DNA from: JAICXG01 sp963801255 | GTDB taxonomy: Bacteria > Verrucomicrobiota > Verrucomicrobiia > Chthoniobacterales > UBA10450 | Reading direction: 5' to 3' | Length of the DNA: 64,000 nucleotides | Assembly: GCA_963801255.1 (NCBI GenBank) | Contig: CAWDEC010000019.1 | Location: forward strand, 1-64,000 | In this document: positions 23,305 to 33,197 of the stretch, in pieces | Layout: each line of letters starts with the position of its first letter | Numbering within the stretch: the stretch's first letter is position 1 | Notes under the pieces: generated by a model | The model's database searches: none | What the model saw: the letters and a program-made list of their open reading frames with translations, nothing else | What the model was told of the DNA's origin: nothing | Position numbers and translations under genes: made by a program

Positions 23305-26300
23305 ATGTCAGGATTTTTCATCAGACGCCCAATCGTGGCAATTGTGATCGCCGTTTTGATGGTGCTGATTGGCGCCATTTGCCTGACTATTCTACCCGTC
23401 TCGCAGTACCCCGAAATCGTCCCGCCCGAGATCCAGGTGACCACGCATTACACCGGCGCGGATGCAGTCACGATTGAGCAATCAGTCGCCGCGCCACTCG
23501 AGCAGAAGATGAGTGGGGTCGATAAGATGAACTACATGTATTCGACTAACGCCAATAATGGCGACATGCGGTTGATCGTGAATTTTGACCTCGGAACCGA
23601 TGTAAATATCGACCAGGTTCTTACTCAGCTACGTGTTTCACAGGCGCAATCGCAGTTACCCCAAGACGTCAATAATTTTGGCGTAACGACCCAGAAATCG
23701 GTCACAGCGCCGCTCATGCTCGTGGCGGTGACTTCTCCCAAAAGTAGCTATGACGATATTTTCCTGGCTAACTACGCTTACATTAACCTGGTTGATCCAC
23801 TGCTGCGCCTGCCCGGAGTTGGCAACGTCCAGGTCTTCGGCGCCGGCCAATATGCCATGAGGATGTGGGTCAAGCCCGATCAGTTAGCCAGGTTAGGCTT
23901 GACCGTCCCGGACATTATCAGCGCAGTACAAAAGCAGAATAATGTCAATCCTTCCGGTCAGATCGGCGGTGCGCCTATTCCAAAAGGCCAGAAGTTTACG
24001 TACACGGTTCGCGCGCAGGGTCGTCTCAGTACGCCCGAGGAATTTGGTAACATCGTTCTACGGGCTAACAAAGATGGCTCTTACGTGCGGGTAAAGGATG
24101 TCGCGCGAATTGAGCTTGGCGCACAGACTTATCAAACGAAGAGCCGCTTGAATGGCAAGCCCATCGCCCTCCTTGGCATTTACCAACTGCCGGGTAGCAA
24201 CGCGCTTGAGACGGCCAAAGCCGTTCGCCAATACATGGCGGAAGCTAAACAGCGCTTTCCGGCCGACATGGATTATGTCGTCTCGCTCGACCAGACACTT
24301 TCGGTCACCGAAGGAATGGATGAGATCGTTAAGACACTGGTCGAAGCGATCGCACTCGTCGTTATCGTTGTTTTCGTTTTCCTGCAAAACTGGCGCGCAA
24401 CGATTATTCCACTTTGTGCCGTGCCGGTTTCGCTAGTCGGAACCTTTGTCCTGTTTCCGTTATTTGGCTTCTCGATTAACACCCTGTCATTGTTTGGCCT
24501 TGTCCTCGCCATAGGTCTGGTGGTGGATGACGCCATCGTCGTAGTGGAAGCAGTGGAACACCACATTGGGCAAGGCAAGTCGCCGCGGGACGCGACGTTG
24601 CAGGCCATGCGTGAAGTATCCGGGCCGGTTATAGGTGTGGCCTGCGTGCTCGCGGCGGTCTTTATTCCGACGGCGTTCCTGCCAGGAATAACTGGCCGGT
24701 TGTATCAGCAGTTCGCACTTACTATCGCCTTCTCAGTTATCTTCTCTGCCTTTAATGCACTCTCGCTTAGTCCAGCGCTTTCCGTCCTGCTGTTGCGGCC
24801 GCGCAAGCAACTGGGTGGGCCACTGGGCTGGTTCTTTGGCTGGTTCAACCGCATCTTTGGCAGCCTAACGAATGGCTATGTGAACTGTTCACGGCATGCG
24901 ATTCGCAAGACAGTAATAAGTCTCGCCCTGCTCGCGCTCTTCTTTGTCGGCGCCGGCTGGTTCGGCAAGAAGTTGCCCAGCGCCTTCATGCCGGAGGAAG
25001 ACCAGGGCTATTTTTACATGGCCTTGCAGTTACCGGACGCGGCGTCGCTCGAGCGCACTGACGAAGCCGTGCACAAGATCGAAGATCTCCTTCGTAAGAC
25101 ACCTGGTGTGGAATACGCCACCAGTGTGGTCGGATTTAATCTGCTTAGCTTCGTCCAGACAACTTATAGCGGGTTCTTTTTCGTCACCTTGAAGCCATGG
25201 AGCGAACGAACCAAGCCGGAAGAGCAATTTGAAGCGATCAAGCTGCGCCTGAATCAGCAGCTCTACGGCCTAACCGACGGGATTGCCTTTGCTTTCTCGC
25301 CACCGGCGATTCCCGGCGTCGGCACGTCTGGGGGTTACACCTTGATGTTGGAGGACCGCTCGGGGAAAGATATTAAGTTCCTGGCTGACAACGTGCAGAA
25401 GTTTATGGAGGCAGCGCACAAACGTCCCGAGTTAGGCATGATGTTTACGACCTTTCTGCCAAATGTGCCGCAGCTCTTTGCCGACGTAGACCGCGACAAG
25501 GTGCTCAAACAGGGGGTCGACATCAGCCAGGTGTATCAGACTCTGCAGAGTTTCATGGGCGGTTACTTCGTTAACTACTTCAACCGCTTTGGACGAACCT
25601 GGCAGGTTTACGTTGAGGCAGAAGGCGATTACCGCACCGATCCGATCAATATGCGTCAATTCTACGTCCGCAATGCGAACAACGAAGCCGTCCCGCTCGA
25701 CGCCCTGACCACGATCAGGAACGATGTCGGGCCGGAGTTCACCACGCGTTACAACGCTTATCGTTGCGCGCAGATCAACGGCGCCCCTGCGCCCGGCTAT
25801 AGCTCTGCCCAGGCGATGAAAGCGTTGGAAGAAGTTTATCAGCAAACCATGCCGCAAGAAATGGGCTACGACTGGATGGGCATGTCCTTTCAGGAAAAGA
25901 AGGCAGCGAAAGGTGTTTCGCCACTCGCGGTCTTCGGCCTGTCGCTCGTCTTTGTCTTTCTAATCCTGGCGGCGCTGTATGAAAGCTGGTCATTACCGTT
26001 TGCCGTCCTGCTTAGCACGCCGGTCGCGGTCTTCGGTGCCTTCCTTACCTTGTTTTTGCGGCATATGGAGAACGATGTCTATGCGCAGATAGGTCTAGTT
26101 ATGTTGATCGGTCTGGCAGCTAAGAACGCCATTCTCATTGTCGAGTTTGCCAAGGCCGAACACGAGAAAGGCAAGTCGCTGCTTGACGCCGCCTTGGAAG
26201 GCGCGCGCCTGCGCTTACGTCCTATCCTCATGACCTCGTTCGCCTTTATCTTTGGTTGCTTACCTTTATGGTTCGCAAGTGGCGCCGGCGCAGAAGCCCG

Positions 26301-26466
26301 GCGTGTGCTTGGCTCGACCGTTATCGGCGGAATGCTCGCGGCCTCAGGCATCGCGATTTTCCTCATTCCGGTGACATTTTATGTGGTTGAGCGGATCGCA
26401 ACCGGACGCAAATCGGTTAAAGCAGAGAGGGCGGCGCTACCTGCTGGTGAGCCGGTGACCGTCTAG
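23305..26466 (+). CDS. HAE1-family RND multidrug efflux permease
   Basis: A 1053-residue AcrB-like proton-driven exporter of the inner membrane: twelve helices and two large periplasmic loops (about 30-330 and 570-870). The proton-relay aspartates are present in VVDDAIVVVEAVEHH near 407-408, and the relay lysine is in GLAAKNAILIVEFAK. The N-terminus FIRRPIVAIVIAVLMVLIG is typical. AAGGAGA precedes ATG 23305. It is cotranscribed with the adaptor and probably controlled by the divergent LysR. The substrate range is unknown. Confidence 0.94.
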   Translation: MSGFFIRRPIVAIVIAVLMVLIGAICLTILPVSQYPEIVPPEIQVTTHYTGADAVTIEQSVAAPLEQKMSGVDKMNYMYSTNANNGDMRLIVNFDLGTDVNIDQVLTQLRVSQAQSQLPQDVNNFGVTTQKSVTAPLMLVAVTSPKSSYDDIFLANYAYINLVDPLLRLPGVGNVQVFGAGQYAMRMWVKPDQLARLGLTVPDIISAVQKQNNVNPSGQIGGAPIPKGQKFTYTVRAQGRLSTPEEFGNIVLRANKDGSYVRVKDVARIELGAQTYQTKSRLNGKPIALLGIYQLPGSNALETAKAVRQYMAEAKQRFPADMDYVVSLDQTLSVTEGMDEIVKTLVEAIALVVIVVFVFLQNWRATIIPLCAVPVSLVGTFVLFPLFGFSINTLSLFGLVLAIGLVVDDAIVVVEAVEHHIGQGKSPRDATLQAMREVSGPVIGVACVLAAVFIPTAFLPGITGRLYQQFALTIAFSVIFSAFNALSLSPALSVLLLRPRKQLGGPLGWFFGWFNRIFGSLTNGYVNCSRHAIRKTVISLALLALFFVGAGWFGKKLPSAFMPEEDQGYFYMALQLPDAASLERTDEAVHKIEDLLRKTPGVEYATSVVGFNLLSFVQTTYSGFFFVTLKPWSERTKPEEQFEAIKLRLNQQLYGLTDGIAFAFSPPAIPGVGTSGGYTLMLEDRSGKDIKFLADNVQKFMEAAHKRPELGMMFTTFLPNVPQLFADVDRDKVLKQGVDISQVYQTLQSFMGGYFVNYFNRFGRTWQVYVEAEGDYRTDPINMRQFYVRNANNEAVPLDALTTIRNDVGPEFTTRYNAYRCAQINGAPAPGYSSAQAMKALEEVYQQTMPQEMGYDWMGMSFQEKKAAKGVSPLAVFGLSLVFVFLILAALYESWSLPFAVLLSTPVAVFGAFLTLFLRHMENDVYAQIGLVMLIGLAAKNAILIVEFAKAEHEKGKSLLDAALEGARLRLRPILMTSFAFIFGCLPLWFASGAGAEARRVLGSTVIGGMLAASGIAIFLIPVTFYVVERIATGRKSVKAERAALPAGEPVTV

Positions 26467-26494
26467 AAGGAGCTATGCGCGCTACTCAGCGATC

Positions 26495-26956
26495 ATGCTA
26501 CATGCTATGGACATAGCCATCGTTACTGCATTAACTGGTATTTTCGGTTCACTGTTGGGCGGTTCAGCAAGTGTGGCGACTGCCTGGGTCACGCAGAGAA
26601 CATCGAACAAGCGCAAGGAATTACATGCTGGGCTAACCAGGCGCGAAACGCTCTACGGCCAATTTATCAATGAATGCTCGGCCCGCGCGTTGGATTCGTT
26701 TGAGAACACTCTTGATAAGAGCGAAACGCTGTTATCAATCTACGCTCTACTTAACCGCATCAGGCTCTGTGCGTCAGACGCGGTTCTGGCCGAGGCGGAA
26801 CGAGCGTTGACAGCTATCGCTGAACAATACTTCAGGCCGAATCTTTCTGTCCAACAACTGCGCGGGTTGATTCGCGATGGCGCCGACGCTGATCCGCTCA
26901 AGTCATTCGCGGAAGCTTGTCGAGTCGAACTCCGATCGATGCAGAAAGCTTTGTAG
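26495..26956 (+). CDS. Hypothetical single-pass membrane protein
   Basis: 153 residues. A hydrophobic N-terminal helix (IAIVTALTGIFGSLLGGSAS) is followed by a mostly helical, charged domain (RRETLYGQFINECSARALDS and on) resembling small anchored proteins of unknown function. It starts 28 bp after the RND permease stop and may share the transcript. An alternative ATG lies at 26507. No family is recognised with confidence. Confidence 0.6.
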   Translation: MLHAMDIAIVTALTGIFGSLLGGSASVATAWVTQRTSNKRKELHAGLTRRETLYGQFINECSARALDSFENTLDKSETLLSIYALLNRIRLCASDAVLAEAERALTAIAEQYFRPNLSVQQLRGLIRDGADADPLKSFAEACRVELRSMQKAL

Positions 26957-27165
26957 GCCCAGGGTGAATCTAATAAACCTCGTAAACGCGGTCAGCGTTC
27001 GCCGCGGGCAAAGAAAAACAATACGTCGACGAAAAGTTGCCTGCACGTGTTGGCCGATGCAGACCGGACGCCGTCCGGATCGACCATCATGAACTCGCGG
27101 CACTTCTCGGCACAGTCTCTCCAAATTTTCTGTAAGGTCGCCGCTGCTTTGACTATGAGTGAGCG

Positions 27166-27870
27166 GTGAAGAGTTACTGTTACCTTGCTTCCCGGACCAT
27201 TGCGCGCACGTTCTTGTGTCCGTTCGTCCGTCTGCAAGTCTGGCGCACTCATGGCACCGTAGAACCGGCCGGTGCGGCGGTGCTGGTAGCCAATCACATT
27301 TCGCATTTCGATCCGCTCTTCCTCTCGATCGCCTTCGACCGGATGATTGACTGGATGACGACCGAGGAATTCTACGCCAACCCGCTGGCAGCGGCCTGGC
27401 TTCGTGCGGTCAATACCTTTCCGGTAGACCGTTCGCGGCCGGACCGTCGCGCATTGCGGCTTGGGGTGGAGCGGCTGCGCGCTGGGCGGATGGTGGGAGT
27501 GTTTCCCGAAGGCGGCATTCGCGCGGGCGTTACTTCCGTTCTTGAAGGCGCCGCACCCAAGAGTGGCGCGACGGCGCTCGCTCGGTTGACTGGCGCTCGG
27601 ATCATTCCCTGTGTGATTCTCGGCACAGATCGTCTTTACGCCACCCGCAGCTGGCGGCCCGGCCCTCCCCGCATTCAAGTCTGGGTGACCGTCGGCCCAC
27701 CGTTTTCTGTGGCGGGAACAAACAGCGCTCAGGCGAACGTGCATCTGGCCGGTGCCTTGCGGGAATTATGTGCGGCGGCGACTGCGCATTTCAATCTCGG
27801 TCCTCAGGATTTACCTGCCACGCCGCAGCGACGCAAAGGGCGGGACGCACAAGCGACGCCTAACGAGTAA
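27166..27870 (+). CDS. plsC: 1-acyl-sn-glycerol-3-phosphate acyltransferase family protein
   Basis: A 234-residue PlsC-type acyltransferase, which normally acylates lysophosphatidic acid at the inner membrane. The catalytic H-x4-D is in NHISHFD (near residues 45-51), and the substrate-binding FPEGG is in GVFPEGGIRAG. It starts with GTG 27166. The C-terminal 30 residues are basic and variable, ending at a GCCTAACGA repeat just before the stop. The alpha/beta hydrolase follows after 5 bp. True acceptor specificity cannot be told from sequence. Confidence 0.85.
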   Translation: MKSYCYLASRTIARTFLCPFVRLQVWRTHGTVEPAGAAVLVANHISHFDPLFLSIAFDRMIDWMTTEEFYANPLAAAWLRAVNTFPVDRSRPDRRALRLGVERLRAGRMVGVFPEGGIRAGVTSVLEGAAPKSGATALARLTGARIIPCVILGTDRLYATRSWRPGPPRIQVWVTVGPPFSVAGTNSAQANVHLAGALRELCAAATAHFNLGPQDLPATPQRRKGRDAQATPNE

Positions 27871-27875
27871 AGGAA

Positions 27876-28865
27876 ATGAGATCGCTCCTGCATCGTGGTT
27901 TTGGGCTGACGGTCGATCACCTGCTTTGTGGCACCGTAGCATTACTGCACCGCCGCCACGCGCGACGCGTCTCAACACGCGACGCGGTCGAAGAGTATGT
28001 CTCCGCCTGCGAGCGACAAACGCGTGCCCAGCATTTTGCGCTGCCGGCCCTGATGGAGGATTTTCGCGCGGAAGTACCAGAGACCATCGGTTGGTCGAGT
28101 CCGGCCATGTCGGTCGCTGAATTCCCCGTGAATGGACGGGCGCGCGTCATCCTTTATCGAGTAAAGCCGGAGGCCCCGACAGTCATCATGTTGCACGCGC
28201 TAATGTCGACCTCGACTGTCGGCTACCGACGCTGGGCGCAACGCTTCAACGCGCTCGGCTGGAATGCAGCCTTTGTGCATCTCCCTTTTCATTATTCGCG
28301 GCGTCCGCGCGGACATCTGAATGGCGAGCTATGCTGCACCGCCGATCTCATCCTTACGGGTGACACTGTGCGGCAGGCGGTCGTCGAGATTCGGCAACTC
28401 TTGGCATGGCTGCGGGCGGAAGGTGGTCGTGAGTTTGGGTTGCTGGGAACAAGCTACGGTGGCTGGGTGGCCGCGCTCCTCGCTTCACTGGAGCCGGATC
28501 TGCGCTTTCTCGCGCTGCTCGCTCCTCTGGTGAACATCGGCCATGCATTGTATGAGGGTCCGACGAGTTGGACGATCCGCGGACAGCTTGTGCGGGCCGG
28601 ATTGGAACGCGCGCTAGTGGATCGCCACGCCCACCTTTCGTCCCCGCTTCGGGCGCTACCGGCAGGCGATGTTGCGGAACGAACGGTCATCATCGGCGGG
28701 GCCTTTGATCGTATCGTGCGGTCCACCGATCTTGCTGCATTGCGCGAGACATGGCCGGGCTCCGAGTTAATCACCGTGCCGCAAGCGCATTTCGGCTACG
28801 GCATGATTCCGCAGGCGGTAGCGTGGTTATCAGCGCGTGGCTTGCTGGCACCGGGCTGCGCTTAG
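27876..28865 (+). CDS. Alpha/beta hydrolase
   Basis: 329 residues. The nucleophile elbow is GTSYGGWVAALLAS (serine at the centre of G-x-S-x-G), with an upstream HALMSTSTVGYRRWAQRF segment. A late acidic residue and the histidine in VPQAHFGYGM complete a plausible triad. It starts 5 bp after plsC, so the pair probably acts on lipids or esters together; the substrate is unknown. After it, 28866-29174 contains nothing recognisable. Confidence 0.78.
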   Translation: MRSLLHRGFGLTVDHLLCGTVALLHRRHARRVSTRDAVEEYVSACERQTRAQHFALPALMEDFRAEVPETIGWSSPAMSVAEFPVNGRARVILYRVKPEAPTVIMLHALMSTSTVGYRRWAQRFNALGWNAAFVHLPFHYSRRPRGHLNGELCCTADLILTGDTVRQAVVEIRQLLAWLRAEGGREFGLLGTSYGGWVAALLASLEPDLRFLALLAPLVNIGHALYEGPTSWTIRGQLVRAGLERALVDRHAHLSSPLRALPAGDVAERTVIIGGAFDRIVRSTDLAALRETWPGSELITVPQAHFGYGMIPQAVAWLSARGLLAPGCA

Positions 28866-29174
28866 GTGGACTTCACGCTGGGAAGCCGTCGTTGCAGCGC
28901 TTGGTTAGGGTATTCTTTCACCGAGAGCACGGCTTCTTGTGAGCGACAATATTCGGTGGAGTGGTTGGTAGACAACCCCGCGACTATTTAAACACGAGAT
29001 GAGCCACACAAGCAATTTACCGCAAAGGAATGGGCACGATCGATACGCAATACTCATTTTGCACCCGCTTGGCAAGACGCATTGCCACCAGAGGAGTCAT
29101 AATCAGCCTAAGTCCTTTGTGAGCCGAGATTATTACGAAGAGATCGAATCGGCCGTTTGTGGGACGGGATTCTT

Positions 29175-29744
29175 TTAGCTGTCGTGCAGGAGGGAAGGAG
29201 GGAGTGGCGAAATCTTTTCGCCTCTCAGTTTATCCGATTCGCTCTGTGCAAGCCGCCAGATTTTGGAATCATTCGGCAATGTTTTGGTTGGTGGCGGACG
29301 AATGGAAATGTATGTGGGAGTTCCTGTAAGGTTAAAATCTACAAACCGTTGCAATGGAAAGTTGCTGAACTCAGTCTCTGATTTCAGATAATCAAGGGCA
29401 GCGGTCTTGGCGATCCTCCCAGCCAATTTCACCTTTTGAAGAGCCGTTAGCGCGGAAACCCTGAGATGTTTCCCCTTACTGGCGTTTGCTAAGGCTGTAG
29501 CAGTCACCTCGATAAGCATGTTTGCGGTCGCTTGAGGGGTAGTAACTATGTTGGCATCCATTCCAAAGGCGATATGAGCGAAAAAGCAATACGTGTCCTT
29601 CTTAACTAGAGTGGGCTTCTTATGGATTCTACTTCTGGGCAGGCCCGGAATAGCACCCTGTAAGTCTGGGCAGTTGAAGTAGGATCTGGGATTGAAAGTC
29701 TGTTCCGCCAGACATGCAGCGCGGCTTTTGATGTTAGAGATCAT
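29175..29744 (-). CDS. Hypothetical protein, orphan
   Basis: A 189-residue open frame with no family I recognise. It has a polar N-terminus with Cys/Arg, a central moderately hydrophobic region (ANIVTTPQATANMLIEVTATALANASKG) and a Pro-rich C-terminus. There is no signal peptide and no neighbours within 300 bp on either side. It could be a real transferred gene or a chance frame. The 29745-30164 stretch upstream holds no gene I can support. Confidence 0.35.
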   Translation of the reverse strand: MISNIKSRAACLAEQTFNPRSYFNCPDLQGAIPGLPRSRIHKKPTLVKKDTYCFFAHIAFGMDANIVTTPQATANMLIEVTATALANASKGKHLRVSALTALQKVKLAGRIAKTAALDYLKSETEFSNFPLQRFVDFNLTGTPTYISIRPPPTKTLPNDSKIWRLAQSESDKLRGEKISPLPPSLLHDS

Positions 29745-30164
29745 GACGTTTGTTCAGATACTTCAGTCGCGCATGGAACCAGAACCACCCTCGCGAGACG
29801 CATAATGAGATGTCGCCTCCGTTCGGTAGACTCAGTACTCCAGTTGGGCCTGAAGGTCGCGTAAAGCGGTGCCCCAACGAAGATTTAGCGCCCTGCGGAC
29901 GGGATCAGGCCGGGCTAAAGATGCGATGAAACGTCGAGTGACGTAACTGACATGAGGTTACTCCAGATCCGGTCAATGTCGACATTAATCGGACCCTTTT
30001 AGGAAGACGAGCGCGCCAGACCCCACAGCCCGGCATTCACTTCAACGTCATCGAGGTGGGGAAGGGCCCGTCACTCGAAGCGATGAGGAGTTTTGCCGAG
30101 ATCGCACTAATCTCAAGACGTAGGTGTCCGGACCGCGCTGGCTTTGTCTTCACTTAATGGCGAA

Positions 30165-31944
30165 TCACTCGCAGCCTCCGCTTTCGGGCTCGAGGACCAG
30201 TCTGCGTGCGTCCGCATAGGGTGGGATTTCCGGCGAATCGCCGGCACGCAACTTTTCCTGAACGCCGCGCCAGAACTTCGAATCAAACAGATCACCGTGC
30301 CGCTTGATGAGCGCGATCCGTGCTGGTTCCGGAAAGGAGAGAAAGTTGGGGAACTCCTCCGGAAAAATATCGCCTTCCCGGACCGGGAACCACGGTTCGG
30401 CGGATAGCTCTTCCTCATAAGTTCGGGGCTGCGGCAGCTCGCGGAAGGTGCAATCGGTCAGCAGACAAAGCTCATCGTAATCATAGAAGACGACTCGGCC
30501 GCGTCGGGTGAGTCCGAAATTTTTTGTCAGCAGATCACCCGCAAAAATATTCGAAGCGGCCAGATCTTTAATCGACTGCGCGTAATCGCAGGCTGCGGCG
30601 ATCGCCGTCTGCGCGTCGCATTCGCGGAAGAGGAGATTGAGCGGCCGAACCCGTCGCTCGACGTAGACGTGCGCGATCACCACATCGTCGCCATCCACTC
30701 GGACGGTGCCACCGGCTTCGCGCTTTAGATCGGCCAGCAAGGAAGGCTCGAAGCGATCGCGCGCGATGCGCAGAGTGCTCGAACTCATGCGCTTCGACGA
30801 GGCGCCCGGCACGGTCATGCTCGAAAACCATCCGATAGCGACCCATCACATCCGCGCGATCGATATCCTTCGGGGCATCGAACCTGTCGCGGATCAATTT
30901 AAAGACGACGTCATAACTGGGCAGTGTGAAGACGAGCATAACCATGCCTCGCGCGCCTTCCGCCGGCATGAAATGGTCGCGCGAATTCTCCAGATGGCGG
31001 ACGAAATCGCGGTAGAATTCCGTCTTGGCATGACGGTTGAAACCGATCGCGTTGTAGAGATCGGCAACCCGTTTGCCCGGCATCAATTGCCGCAGCCATT
31101 GCACCAGCTCGTAGGCCGACGGTGCCGCCACCCGGAAATAGGCGCGCGTGTAGGAAAACAAAATCGCCAGATCGCTTTCGCCGATCAAGACCGCATCCAG
31201 CGCGAGCCCGGACTCATTTGGGTTACGCAGGCACAACGCGATTGGTGTCGCTGTCTCACCGGTCATGACGCGACCCACCAGGTACGCGCCTCGTTCGCGA
31301 TAAAAAACGCTCCGGAAAATCTCGAGCGTCGCGGATTCGCAGTTCCCAATCGCCGCAGCGATACGGTCGGCGGCAGCGGCACTCGTTGCTTCGAGACGAA
31401 ACCAGCAGTCCCTCGAAAACCCGGCATCCCGCGTGTCGGTCAGCGCGTCCTTGAGCAAATCCGCCAGGACCGCTCCCGCGTAGCGCCGGCATAGCTCTTC
31501 GCTTTGTTTGTTAGGCGGAGCATCAAAGTCGGTGTCGACGAACTCGATTGTCGGGTCCACGCCTTCGGTGGCGAAGACGCGCCGGGTGAGCGAATTGAAA
31601 AAACTCTCGGCGATCTCCCAGCGAATCGAACGAGTGATGAGCGACGAATACACTGCTTTCGTCGCCCGCCAGTCCGGACGTGCCTCAAAACGCGCACCCA
31701 TCAGATCGCGCACCCGACTCGTTAGGCCAGTTAGCACCCGGGAATAAAGCTGTAGCCGCTCGGCCGCGTCGTCGTGACCGCCCCGCCAGTCGCGCGTCAG
31801 GAAACGTTCGCGTCCGCGCCGCGTGATCTCGTCGAAACGCGCCTCGTAATCCCGAAAGGCGTTCTGCGCCTCTTCCGCGCAGAGAGTCGCCAGCCGGCTA
31901 TCGGTCCGTGTGGATGACGGCACCGAAAGATGCGTTTCGCTCAA
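30165..31944 (-). pseudogene. aceK: Isocitrate dehydrogenase kinase/phosphatase, frameshifted
   Basis: AceK phosphorylates and dephosphorylates isocitrate dehydrogenase, steering isocitrate between the TCA cycle and the glyoxylate shunt. Two overlapping frames encode it: the N-terminal regulatory part through VEAHEFEH, and the kinase part from LRIARDRFEPSLLADLK to the end (DYAQSIKDLAASNIFAGDLL, VVFYDYDELCLL). Removing one base near 30773-30777 restores EFEHLRIARDRFEP. The total is about 590 residues, the usual length. The start is taken as TTG 31944, which overlaps the aceA stop (TTGA). Sequencing error is as likely as true loss. Confidence 0.8.
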
Positions 31945-33197
31945 TGAAATTGTTCTTCTTCGGTCGACCCGTGCAGAGCCGCGGTCGAGCATTCACCGCC
32001 AGCGATGACCCGGGCGACGTCGTCAAAATAGCCGGTGCCGACTTCGTGCTGATGTTTGGTCGCGGTGTAACCGTCGGCTTCGGCGGCAAACTCCGACTCC
32101 TGCAACTCGGAGTAGGCGGCCATCCCGCGGTCACGATAGCCGCGTGCGAGCTTAAACATACTGTAGTTGAGAGCGTGAAACCCGGCCAGGGTGACGAATT
32201 GAAACTTGTAGCCCATCGTGCCGAGCTCGCGCTGGAACTTCGCGATCGTTGCGCCGTCGAGCTTCGCTTTCCAATTGAAGGAAGGTGAGCAGTTATAGGC
32301 GAGCAGTTGGCCCGGGAATTTCGCATGAATGCTATCGGCGAACTTTTTTGCTTCCGCCAGGTCGGGTTTGGAAGTTTCACACCAGAGCAGGTCCACGAAA
32401 GGTGCATAGCAAAGGGCGCGCGCAATCGCCTGATCGATCCCGGCGCGGACGCGAAAGAAGCCTTCGACGGTTCGTTCGCCCGCCAGGAAGGGATGGTCGC
32501 GCTCATCGACATCGCTGGTCAGGAGCTCCGCGCCGCCCGCGTCGGTCCTTGCGATAAGAATCGTCGGCACCTGGCAGACATCAGCGGCCAGCCGGGCTGC
32601 GGTGAGATTGGCAATCGCGGCCCGTGTCGGGATGAGAACCTTGCCGCCCATGTGGCCGCATTTCTTCTCGCTCGCAAGCTGATCCTCGAGATGCACTCCG
32701 GCTGCACCGGCCTCGATCATTGCCTTGATCAACTCAAAAACATTGAGCGGTCCCCCGAAGCCGGCTTCGGCATCCGCCACGATCGGGACGAACCAGTCGA
32801 TATCATTCTTACCTTCGCTGTGCGCAATTTGGTCGGCGCGCTGCAACGCCTGGTTGATTCGCCTAACGACTGCTGGAACACTGTTCGCGGGATAGAGGCT
32901 CTGGTCGGGATACATCTGCCCGGCAAGATTCGCGTCCGCTGCGACCTGCCAGCCGCTGAGATAAATTGCCTTTAACCCTGCCTTCACCTGTTGCACCGCC
33001 TGGTTGCCGGTGAGCGCGCCGAGCGCGGGAATGAATGGCTCGCTCTGCAACAGGTTCCATAACTTCTCCGCACCTCGGCGGGCGAGAGTTTGATCCAGCA
33101 CCAGACTACCTTGCAGCCGTTGCACATCGCCTAACGAGTAGGTGCGTTTTACCCCTTTCCACCGCGGGTCGTTGGACCAATCAGTCGATTTTGTCAT
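31941..33197 (-). CDS. aceA: Isocitrate lyase
   Basis: The 418-residue enzyme splits isocitrate to glyoxylate and succinate, the first step of the glyoxylate shunt. The signature KKCGHMGGK carries the catalytic Cys180. The N-terminal WKGVKRTYS and the Mg/substrate loop DADAEAGFGG-like segment (ADAEAGFGGPLNVF) are intact, as are the C-terminal KHQHEVGTGYFDDVA residues. Its start overlaps the end of aceB by 17 bp and its stop overlaps the probable aceK start, so aceB-aceA-aceK is a tightly coupled operon. Confidence 0.96.
   Translation of the reverse strand: MTKSTDWSNDPRWKGVKRTYSLGDVQRLQGSLVLDQTLARRGAEKLWNLLQSEPFIPALGALTGNQAVQQVKAGLKAIYLSGWQVAADANLAGQMYPDQSLYPANSVPAVVRRINQALQRADQIAHSEGKNDIDWFVPIVADAEAGFGGPLNVFELIKAMIEAGAAGVHLEDQLASEKKCGHMGGKVLIPTRAAIANLTAARLAADVCQVPTILIARTDAGGAELLTSDVDERDHPFLAGERTVEGFFRVRAGIDQAIARALCYAPFVDLLWCETSKPDLAEAKKFADSIHAKFPGQLLAYNCSPSFNWKAKLDGATIAKFQRELGTMGYKFQFVTLAGFHALNYSMFKLARGYRDRGMAAYSELQESEFAAEADGYTATKHQHEVGTGYFDDVARVIAGGECSTAALHGSTEEEQFH

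Noticed and set aside
30768..30785. Programmed ribosomal frameshift in aceK
   Set aside because: No slippery heptamer or downstream pseudoknot is visible, and aceK is not known to use one.
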